DNA of 11,754 nt from contig CANIAI010000027.1 in the NCBI GenBank assembly GCA_947465275.1, forward strand, positions 1-11,754. Reading direction: 5' to 3'. The translations under genes and the position numbers were made by a program. The notes beneath the pieces are model-generated. The model made no database searches. It had not been told where the DNA came from and saw only the letters and a program-made list of their open reading frames with translations. Position 1 is the first letter of the stretch. Every line of letters starts with the position of its first letter. Source of the stretch: Acidobacteriota bacterium. Its GTDB lineage: Bacteria > Acidobacteriota > Vicinamibacteria > Vicinamibacterales > UBA2999. Below, piece by piece: positions 6,180-11,754 of this stretch.

Positions 6180-7610
6180 TCAGGAGTTCGAGCCGGCCGC
6201 GGCGGCGGCAGCCGCGGCGCGCTGCTGGGCGCGCTGGTCCTTGATCTCGTGCTTCTTCATCTTGCTGTACAGGGTCGGACGGTAGAGGCCGAGGATCTGC
6301 GCCGCCTCCTGCTTGTTCCAGTTGGTGCGCTGGAGCGTCTGCAGGATCGACATCTTCTCGATCTCGGCGAGCGTGCGGTGCGGAGGGATGGTGAACTCCT
6401 GCGCCGGCGCGCCCTCGTCGCGGATCGACTCGGGGAGGTCGTTGGGCGTGATCTCGCCTGTCTTGCAGACGAGCACCGCGCGCTCGATGGCGTTCTCGAG
6501 TTCACGCACGTTCCCCGCCCAGCGATTCCGGATGAGCAGGTGGTAGGCCGCGGGTGAGATCGCACGCACGCTCTTGGAGTAACGCTGGTTGAACTTCGAG
6601 AGGAAGTGGTTGCACAACAGCGGGATGTCCTCGGTGCGCTCCCGGAGCGGCGGCACCCGCAGCGTGATGGTGTTGATCCGGAAGTAGAGGTCTTCGCGCA
6701 GCTTCCCTTCCCGGAGCGCCACGTCGAGGTCGATGTTGGTGGCGCAGATGAGGCGGAAGTCGACGTGCACCAGGCGGTCGCTGCCGATCGGACGGTATTC
6801 GCGTTCCTGCAGCACCCGCAGCAGCTTCGTCTGCAGGTAGGGCGGCATCTCGCCGATCTCGTCGAGCAGCAGGGACCCGCCTTCCGCCATCTCGAGGAGC
6901 CCGATCTTGTCGGCCGTCGCGCCGGTGAACGCCCCTTTCTTGTAGCCGAAGAGCTCGCTTTCGATCAGGTCCTTCGGAATCGCCGCGCAGTTGATCTTGA
7001 TGAACGGTCCCTTCACACGGTTGGAGTTGTAGTGGATCGCGTTCGCGATCAGCTCCTTGCCGGTGCCGTTCTCGCCCTGGATGAGGATGTTCGCGTCGCT
7101 GGCGGCGACACTCTCGACGAGCTCGAAGAGTTCCTTCATCTTCTTGCTCTGCCCGACGATGTTCGCGAAGCTGTACTGCCCGCGAATCTGCTCCTTGAGC
7201 TGCTGGTGCTCGGCACGCTCCTGCGTGCGGTCGAGCGCCTTGCGGAGCATGTCGAGCAGGCCGTCCTGGCTGACCGGCTTCTCGAGGAAGTAGAACGCCC
7301 CCGCCTGCCCCGCTTCGACGGCACGCGAGATCGTCCCCTGCCCGCTGATCACGATGATCTCGGGCCAGGGATCGATCTCCTTGAGCCGGCGCAGCAGGCC
7401 AATCCCGTCGATGTCGGGCAGCATCAGGTCGGTGACCACGACGTCGGGCTGCCATTGCTTGAAGATTTCCTCGCCCCGCGTCCCGATGAGCGCGGTGCGC
7501 ACCTCGTAACCCTCGGCCTCGATGACCATCTTGAGCCACTCGGTCATCGCCGGCTCATCATCGATCGCGAGGACACGCTTCCGGCGCTTGTTGGGGGACG
7601 TGGAGGCCAT
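6180..7610 (-). CDS. Sigma-54-dependent response regulator, NtrC family
   Basis: This 476-residue regulator has three domains. The receiver (about 11-125) has acidic pocket Asp17/Asp18, phospho-acceptor Asp61 in VVVTDLMLPDIDG, Ser89 and Lys111 in FLEKP. The AAA+ domain (about 148-385) has Walker A GENGTGKE (179-186), the sigma-54-contact GAFTGA (226-231), Walker B GSLLLDEIGE (245-254) and an arginine-finger region (LREDLYFRINTITLRVPPLRER). A C-terminal Fis-type helix-turn-helix follows (about 421-455, NKQEAAQILGLYRPTLYSKMKK), then an unusual polyalanine end (465-472) before GSNS. All catalytic residues are intact. The ATG at 7610 is preceded by AGGTGA. No partner histidine kinase is in the window. 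It sits directly upstream of a sigma-54-type promoter and the mla operon, so it probably controls that operon; control of the divergent hmgA operon is also possible. Confidence 0.96.
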   Translation of the reverse strand: MASTSPNKRRKRVLAIDDEPAMTEWLKMVIEAEGYEVRTALIGTRGEEIFKQWQPDVVVTDLMLPDIDGIGLLRRLKEIDPWPEIIVISGQGTISRAVEAGQAGAFYFLEKPVSQDGLLDMLRKALDRTQERAEHQQLKEQIRGQYSFANIVGQSKKMKELFELVESVAASDANILIQGENGTGKELIANAIHYNSNRVKGPFIKINCAAIPKDLIESELFGYKKGAFTGATADKIGLLEMAEGGSLLLDEIGEMPPYLQTKLLRVLQEREYRPIGSDRLVHVDFRLICATNIDLDVALREGKLREDLYFRINTITLRVPPLRERTEDIPLLCNHFLSKFNQRYSKSVRAISPAAYHLLIRNRWAGNVRELENAIERAVLVCKTGEITPNDLPESIRDEGAPAQEFTIPPHRTLAEIEKMSILQTLQRTNWNKQEAAQILGLYRPTLYSKMKKHEIKDQRAQQRAAAAAAAAGSNS

Positions 7611-7641
7611 CGCTCTTCACCTGTGCGTTCGAGGGGGCGGC

Positions 7642-7650
7642 ACTGTAGCA
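7642..7650 (-). promoter_or_regulatory. Candidate extended -10 for the NtrC-family gene
   Basis: The minus strand reads TGC-TACAGT, a TGn motif with four of six matches to TATAAT, about 31 bases before the ATG at 7610. Transcription from it would give a leader of about 25 bases that includes the AGGTGA ribosome binding site. No clear -35 is visible, so this is a weak candidate. Confidence 0.3.
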
Positions 7651-7703
7651 CGCGTGGTCGTGGGAGGCGTCCGCAAACACTACATCCGGGCGGGCCCCCT
7701 CGA

Positions 7704-7734
7704 CGAATCTTACAGAATGTCCTGTTTGGATTCG
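7704..7734. promoter_or_regulatory. Imperfect inverted repeat, candidate operator in the divergent region
   Basis: CGAATC (7704-7709) is exactly complementary to GATTCG (7729-7734). Inside it ACAG (7712-7715) pairs with CTGT (7722-7725), the inner part reading ACAGAATGTCCTGT. The two arm pairs are offset by half a base, giving a 2-versus-3-base mismatch between them. The element lies near the middle of the 244-bp region between the divergent regulator gene and hmgA, where a dimeric transcription factor controlling either gene could bind. Symmetry is seen directly; the operator role is inferred. Confidence 0.45.
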
Positions 7735-7843
7735 GCAAAATATCGCATGGCAGAGCTTGTTGTTGCAAGAATCGACGTTGGCGCGTCTCATGCGTAGCAG
7801 GCCAACCGTATCGCCCCGCGGAATTTGTCACGCTCGGGGCCTC

Positions 7844-7849
7844 GGAGGG
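7844..7849 (+). promoter_or_regulatory. Ribosome binding site fixing the hmgA start at GTG 7855
   Basis: GGAGGG ends 5 bases before the GTG at 7855. The reading frame stays open further upstream (a TTG at 7825), but that start lacks a ribosome binding site. The extra residues would also precede EYQSGFGNEF, where the family's conserved N-terminus begins. Confidence 0.75.
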
Positions 7850-7854
7850 TCTCC

Positions 7855-9138
7855 GTGGAGTACCAGTCCGGCTTCGGCAATGAGTTCGCAAGCGAAGCGG
7901 TATCAGGCGCGCTTCCGATCGGCCAGAATTCGCCGCAGCGGCCCCCGCTGGGGTTGTACACTGAACAGATCAGCGGCACGCCGTTCACGGCACCACGGGC
8001 ATCCGCGCGCCGCAGCTGGACGTACCGCATCAGGCCGTCCGCGCGCCATGCGCCGTTCGAACCGGTCCAGCTGGCGCCGGATTGGCGCACCGCGCCGCTG
8101 GTCGACGGACTGACCACGCCGGCCCAGTCTCGCTGGAGCCCCGCACCCCTCCCGGCTGCACCAACCGACTTCCTCGATGGACTGCGCACCCTCTGCGCAG
8201 GCGGCTCGGCTGAGCTGCAGATCGGCTGCAGCATCCACATCTACACGGCGACCCGCAGCATGTCGGGGCGGTACCTGGCCGACCATGACGCGGAGCTGCT
8301 GATCCTGCCGCAGGAGGGCGGACTGCACCTGCGGACCGAGATGGGCCGCCTCGACGTGAACCCTGGCGAGTTTGGGGTCGTCCCGCGCGGCATCCGCTTC
8401 GCGATCGACCTGATGGGGCCGTCTGCGCGCGGCTACGCCTGCGAGAACTACGGCCCGCTGCTGCGGCTCCCCGAGCGGGGACCGATTGGCGCGAACGGCC
8501 TCGCCAACGAACGCGACTTCCTCGCGCCGGTCGCAGCCTACGAGGACGTCGAGACCACCTGCGAATGTCTCGTACGACACCAGGGGCGCCTCTGGCGGGT
8601 GACGCTCGATCACTCTCCCCTCGATGTCGTCGCCTGGCATGGCAGCTACACCCCCTACAAGTACGACCTGTCACGCTTCATGGCGCTGAACTCGGTCACC
8701 TTCGACCACCCCGACCCGTCGATCTTCACGGTGCTGACCTCGCCATCGGCGATCCCCGGCACCGCCAACGTCGACCTCGTCGTCTTCCCCCCCCGATGGA
8801 CGGTGGCGGAGCACACCTTCCGTCCGCCCTGGTTTCACCGCAATGTCATGCACGAATTCATGGGACTGATTACCGGCCGCTACGACGCGCGCCAGGAGGG
8901 CTTCCTTCCGGGCGGCGCGAGCCTGCACCCGGCCCTGAGCGGGCACGGCCCCGACGCCGCCACGGTGCACCGCGCGAGCGAGGTCGACCTGCAGCCGGAG
9001 CGAATCTCCGATACGCTGGCGTTCATGCTCGAGACCAGCCTGCCGCTCGCCCTCACGCCCTATGCGAGAAGTTGCCCTGAACGCCAGGCGGACTACCACC
9101 GCACCTGGGAGTCGCTCGAACGGCGGTTCCGCCCATGA
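7855..9138 (+). CDS. hmgA: Homogentisate 1,2-dioxygenase
   Basis: The 427-residue enzyme opens the ring of homogentisate to maleylacetoacetate using Fe(II) and O2, the central step of tyrosine/phenylalanine breakdown in the cytoplasm. The N-terminus EYQSGFGNEFASEA, GQNSPQ, LYTEQISGTPFTAPR and the C-terminal WFHRNVMHEFMG and HGPDAATVHRASE match the family. Numbered from the GTG, the metal ligands are His328, Glu334 and His364, and His285 (in FDHPDPSIFTVLTSP) is the general base. The spacings between these residues equal those of the human enzyme (43, 6 and 30). Length is normal (about 430-445). It is the first gene of a plus-strand operon; its stop overlaps the next start by 4 bases (9135-9138). 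The upstream region contains the inverted repeat at 7704-7734; I could not place a convincing sigma-70 promoter. Confidence 0.97.
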   Translation: MEYQSGFGNEFASEAVSGALPIGQNSPQRPPLGLYTEQISGTPFTAPRASARRSWTYRIRPSARHAPFEPVQLAPDWRTAPLVDGLTTPAQSRWSPAPLPAAPTDFLDGLRTLCAGGSAELQIGCSIHIYTATRSMSGRYLADHDAELLILPQEGGLHLRTEMGRLDVNPGEFGVVPRGIRFAIDLMGPSARGYACENYGPLLRLPERGPIGANGLANERDFLAPVAAYEDVETTCECLVRHQGRLWRVTLDHSPLDVVAWHGSYTPYKYDLSRFMALNSVTFDHPDPSIFTVLTSPSAIPGTANVDLVVFPPRWTVAEHTFRPPWFHRNVMHEFMGLITGRYDARQEGFLPGGASLHPALSGHGPDAATVHRASEVDLQPERISDTLAFMLETSLPLALTPYARSCPERQADYHRTWESLERRFRP

Positions 9139-10040
9139 CACGCCGCGCGGTACGCGCAGAGACCCCGGTCGTCGTGCAGGCGCTGCTCACCGGCGCGGTC
9201 GACTACGCCGGCACCTACCCGCCGGCCGGGCACACGGTCGACGCCGCCCTGGCGCAGTACGCCGAGGCCCGCGGCTCCGCGAGCGCATGGCTGCTCGGGC
9301 GCCTCGTGTTGCCGGCGGCGACCACTCCGGCGCTCGAGGAGACGCTGGCGCCATGGACCGACGCCTCCGCCCCGTGGCCTGTCACGGTGGTGCTCGGCGA
9401 GGACCCGCTCGCTGACGCCGCGCGCGTGTCGGACACGCCGCTGACCCGCGCCACGATCACCTCCGTCGAATTCCGCCCCCGCAGCGCGGAGGCGATCGCG
9501 CTGGTGACCGACGCTGTCCCTCCCGGGACGGAGGTCTACGTCGAAGTGCCACCGGGCGCCGCGCTCGACGGGTGGCTCGAGCGCATCGCGGCGGCGGGCG
9601 CTCGTGCGAAGATCCGCACGGGCGGGACATCGGGCGATCTCTTTCCAGCGCCCGACGCCGTGGCACAGTGGCTCGCCGCGTGCCTGCGGCATGGCGTCCG
9701 CCTCAAGGCCACGGCCGGCCTGCATCACGCCCTGAACGGTGAATACCCGTTGACCTATGCTCCGGGGAGTCCGACCGCGTCGATGCTCGGGTTCCTCAAC
9801 CTGCTGGTGGCGGCCGCCGCCCTGTCCGACGGCGCGACCGTCGGGGATGCCGCCGCTTTGCTGGCCCGCGGCGATGCCCCGAGCCTGGCAGCGGACGGAA
9901 CCGTGCTGCACTGGGGCGAGTACCGCCTCACGGCCGACGCCGCCCTGCACGCCCGGCGGCGCCTGATCGATGGATTCGGGTCGTGCTCGGTCGCCGAACC
10001 GGCCGACGATCTGCACCGGCTCGGGTGGATTCCCCGCTGA
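9135..10040 (+). CDS. Conserved protein of unknown function between hmgA and fahA (possible TIM-barrel fold)
   Basis: I do not recognise an assigned function for this 301-residue protein. It resembles a widespread hypothetical family (VDYAGTYPPAG near the N-terminus; WLLGRLVLP; KIRTGG at 159-164; LKATAGLHHAL at 190-200; GFLNLLVAA at 219-227; FGSCSVAEP at 281-289). Alternating short hydrophobic strands (VTVVL, SVEFRP, VYVEVPP, AKIRTGG, LKATAG) and helices suggest an alpha/beta, perhaps TIM-barrel, soluble enzyme. Lys159, Arg161, Lys191, His197/His198 and Cys284 sit in the motif-like segments. There is no signal peptide or membrane segment. The ATG overlaps the hmgA stop (ATGA) and fahA follows 21 bp later. 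Its place in the pathway suggests the missing maleylacetoacetate isomerase step or an accessory role; this is inference. It shows no glutathione-S-transferase features. Confidence 0.88.
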   Translation: MTRRAVRAETPVVVQALLTGAVDYAGTYPPAGHTVDAALAQYAEARGSASAWLLGRLVLPAATTPALEETLAPWTDASAPWPVTVVLGEDPLADAARVSDTPLTRATITSVEFRPRSAEAIALVTDAVPPGTEVYVEVPPGAALDGWLERIAAAGARAKIRTGGTSGDLFPAPDAVAQWLAACLRHGVRLKATAGLHHALNGEYPLTYAPGSPTASMLGFLNLLVAAAALSDGATVGDAAALLARGDAPSLAADGTVLHWGEYRLTADAALHARRRLIDGFGSCSVAEPADDLHRLGWIPR

Positions 10041-10061
10041 CCCCGGTTGCGTGACCACCGC

Positions 10062-11375
10062 ATGGGCGACCTCGACCACACCCACGACGCGCGCATCCAG
10101 ACCTGGGTCGCCTCGGCGACCCCGGGGTGCGACTTCCCGCTGCAGAATCTTCCGCTGGGGATCTTCCGCCCGGCGCACGACGCCAGCGCGCCCTGGCGCG
10201 TCGGGACGGCGATCGGCGCGCATGTGCTCGACCTTGGCGGCTGTGCCGAGGACGGGCTGCTCGACGATGCCGACCCGGCGGCCCTCCACGCGCTCGACGC
10301 CGACACCCTGAACGGGTTGATGGCATTGCCGGGCACGACCGTCACGTCGCTCAGGCACGCGGTGCATGCCCTGCTGCGGGCCGACACGGGGCATCGGCGT
10401 GCGACGGAGCGGCGGCTGCACGCGATGGAGGCGGTGACGCTCCGCCTGCCGGTGCGCATCGGCAACTACACCGATTTCTACGCGTCGCTGCACCATGCGA
10501 CCAACACCGGCCGGCTGCTCAGGCCCGACTCGCCGCTGATGGCCAACTACCCCTGGCTGCCGGTCGCGTATCACGGGCGCCCCTCGTCGGTCGTGGTCAG
10601 CGGCACCCCGGTGCGTCGTCCCTGGGGGCAGCAGCGCACCTCGAGCGGCGTCCCCGAGCTGCGCCCGTCCGGCAAGCTCGATCTGGAACTCGAGGTCGGG
10701 CTGTTCGTCGGTGCCGGAAACCCGCTCGGGGAGCCGATTCCGATCGCCGAGGCGGCGGATCACCTGTTCGGCTGCTGCCTGCTGAACGACTGGTCGGCCC
10801 GCGACATCCAGGCGTGGGAGTACCAGCCGCTTGGCCCCTTCCTCGGGAAGAACTTCGCCACGACGATTTCACCGTGGGTGGTGACACGACAGGCGCTGCT
10901 CCCGTTCCGGACGGCACCCGCCCCACGCGAGCCCGGCCTGCCGGCGCCGCTCCCCTATCTCTCGGACGTGCGCGAGGCCACCACGGGGGCGTTCGACATC
11001 CACCTCGAGTGGCAGCTGCGGACCACGCGGATGCGCGAAGGTGGCGACGCCGCGGTCACGGTGGCCCGCACGAACCTGGGCAGCCTGCTCTGGACCCCTG
11101 CGCAGCTGATCGCGCACCACACCGTGAACGGCTGCAACCTCGAGCCCGGCGACCTGTTGGGGAGCGGCACGGTGTCGGGTCCAGACGCGACCGCCTGCGG
11201 CTCGATGCTGGAGCTCACGAAGGGGGGCCGCGAGCCCTGGACACTGCCCAACGGCGAGACGAGGGGCTTCCTCGAGGACGGCGACGAGGTGGTACTGCGC
11301 GGCCGGTGCTCCGCGCCGGGCGCGGCCTCCATCGGCTTCGGCGAGTGCCATGGGCGCATCTCGCCAGCGCGGTGA
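10062..11375 (+). CDS. fahA: Fumarylacetoacetase
   Basis: The 437-residue enzyme hydrolyses fumarylacetoacetate to fumarate and acetoacetate, ending homogentisate breakdown. The start is taken at ATG 10062, which begins just before the conserved DARIQTWVASATPGCDFPLQNLPLGIF; a TTG at 10047 would add five residues without support. Numbered from that ATG: Asp138 and His145 in NYTDFYASLHHATN, Glu209/Glu211 in LDLELEVGLFVG, Asp243 in LLNDWSARDIQAWEY, Lys263 in PLGPFLGKNF and Glu384 in GSMLEL. These match the Ca2+/Mg2+-binding and catalytic residues of the mouse enzyme, with the same spacing from the first Glu to the Lys. Length is normal (about 420-440). It ends 12 bp from the stop of the convergent gene, with no hairpin terminator visible between them. 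Confidence 0.96.
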   Translation: MGDLDHTHDARIQTWVASATPGCDFPLQNLPLGIFRPAHDASAPWRVGTAIGAHVLDLGGCAEDGLLDDADPAALHALDADTLNGLMALPGTTVTSLRHAVHALLRADTGHRRATERRLHAMEAVTLRLPVRIGNYTDFYASLHHATNTGRLLRPDSPLMANYPWLPVAYHGRPSSVVVSGTPVRRPWGQQRTSSGVPELRPSGKLDLELEVGLFVGAGNPLGEPIPIAEAADHLFGCCLLNDWSARDIQAWEYQPLGPFLGKNFATTISPWVVTRQALLPFRTAPAPREPGLPAPLPYLSDVREATTGAFDIHLEWQLRTTRMREGGDAAVTVARTNLGSLLWTPAQLIAHHTVNGCNLEPGDLLGSGTVSGPDATACGSMLELTKGGREPWTLPNGETRGFLEDGDEVVLRGRCSAPGAASIGFGECHGRISPAR

Positions 11376-11387
11376 GCCGATCCCGAT

Positions 11388-11754
11388 CTACGACGCGATG
11401 CGCGCCTGCCCCTGCGCGGCGCCGGCGCGGGCGCGAGCGTCAGCCAGCAGGCCATCCCAGAACCGCTGCACCCCATCGAGCATCCGTTCCCCCGACGCCA
11501 GGAACCGGTCGGCGTCGAACGTCGGCGCGTCGGCGCAGGCGCGCAGCTCGTCCCAGACGTGCGCGCGGTGCTGGTCTTCGATGCGCGCGTGCCAGGTGAA
11601 GAACGCCAGGGACAGAACAGGGCACTCGCGTGCCTTCACCTGTTCGAGGCCGGCAATCAGCTCGTGCCAGAAGCCGGCGGCCGCCCAGTTCTCCACCGCG
11701 AACGCCGCGCCCATGGCTTCGTTCTCGTCATCACTGCCATAGAGGCGGAACAGC
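11388..11754 (-). CDS. Heme-oxygenase-like (putative diiron) protein, 5' end outside window
   Basis: Only the C-terminal 121 codons are visible; the frame is open to the right edge, so the ATG at 11714 is probably internal. All-helical sequence includes ENEAMGAAFAVENWAAAGFW and then FFTWHARIEDQHRAHVWDEL. The HARIEDQH segment (His, Asp, His) looks like the metal-binding helix of heme-oxygenase-like 'iron-containing redox enzyme' proteins (Haem_oxygenas_2/PqqC/TENA-like fold). The Glu in VENWAA could be a further ligand. The substrate cannot be told from this fragment. The C-terminus (about 85-121) is Ala/Arg-rich and probably unstructured. The gene converges on fahA and is unlikely to share its operon. 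Confidence 0.78.
   Translation of the reverse strand, partial: LFRLYGSDDENEAMGAAFAVENWAAAGFWHELIAGLEQVKARECPVLSLAFFTWHARIEDQHRAHVWDELRACADAPTFDADRFLASGERMLDGVQRFWDGLLADARARAGAAQGQARIAS

Noticed and set aside
7748..7767. Sigma-54-like TGGCAG...TTGCA upstream of hmgA
   Set aside because: The GG and GC elements are 14 bases apart instead of the required 10, so it is not a valid -24/-12 promoter.
7825..7854. Longer hmgA with a TTG start at 7825
   Set aside because: It has no ribosome binding site and the added residues precede the conserved N-terminus, whereas GTG 7855 has GGAGGG at good spacing.
9093..10763. Long minus-strand open frame (556 codons) opposite hmgA end, the unknown gene and fahA
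   Set aside because: It is antisense to three coupled genes with family motifs and has low-information Arg/Gly/Val-rich content.
11376..11387. Possible bidirectional terminator between fahA and the convergent gene
   Set aside because: The 12-bp gap has no inverted repeat or T-run.
10127..11599. Plus-strand 490-codon frame overlapping fahA in another phase
   Set aside because: It is a shadow of fahA, whose catalytic residues are all in the other frame; it also runs through the convergent gene.
1..11754. tRNA/rRNA genes, CRISPR array, insertion sequences, attachment sites
   Set aside because: Reading both strands showed no clover-leaf-like RNA gene, no spaced direct repeats, no transposase or integrase and no terminal inverted repeats. 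No composition shift suggests recent transfer.

Overview
This is a GC-rich (roughly two-thirds G+C), gene-dense stretch of a bacterial chromosome. It has no mobile element, RNA gene or CRISPR array that I can see. Protein style, frequent GTG starts and the mix of families (diderm MCE/Mla lipid transport, NtrC-type regulator, homogentisate breakdown) fit an environmental Gram-negative, possibly Acidobacteriota (Vicinamibacteria-like). That placement is an impression from the protein sequences, not a search result.

Layout. The left two-thirds (1-7610) is read on the minus strand. In transcription order it holds: a sigma-54-dependent NtrC-family response regulator (7610-6180); an Mla/MCE-type ABC lipid transporter of permease, ATPase and MCE substrate-binding protein (6107-3161); three small membrane-anchored proteins, two of them YtxH-like (3164-1940); a YihY/BrkB-family membrane protein (1850-948); and the N-terminal half of a DUF255 thioredoxin-domain protein (941 to the left edge). 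Genes from 6107 to 1940 overlap or nearly touch and look like one operon. The right third (7855-11375) is read on the plus strand: homogentisate 1,2-dioxygenase (hmgA), an unrecognised 301-residue protein, and fumarylacetoacetase (fahA). These are the ring-opening and last steps of tyrosine/phenylalanine catabolism. A partial heme-oxygenase-like (putative diiron) gene converges on fahA at the right edge.

Two points stand out. First, the 72-bp gap between the NtrC-family gene and the Mla permease gene holds a near-consensus sigma-54 promoter on the minus strand (6137-6122, TGGCCCG-N4-TTGCA, one mismatch, exact -24/-12 spacing). The regulator therefore probably drives the lipid-transport/YtxH operon beside it, which suggests a sigma-54-controlled envelope-maintenance module. 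Second, the protein between hmgA and fahA sits where a maleylacetoacetate isomerase would be expected. It is not a glutathione-S-transferase-type isomerase, and no such gene is present in the window. It is a candidate for a thiol-independent or otherwise new isomerase, or for an accessory protein of the pathway.

The divergent region between the regulator and hmgA (7611-7854) holds an imperfect inverted repeat that could be an operator. The short gap before the YihY gene holds an extended -10 placed for leaderless transcription, and a perfect 11-bp hairpin.
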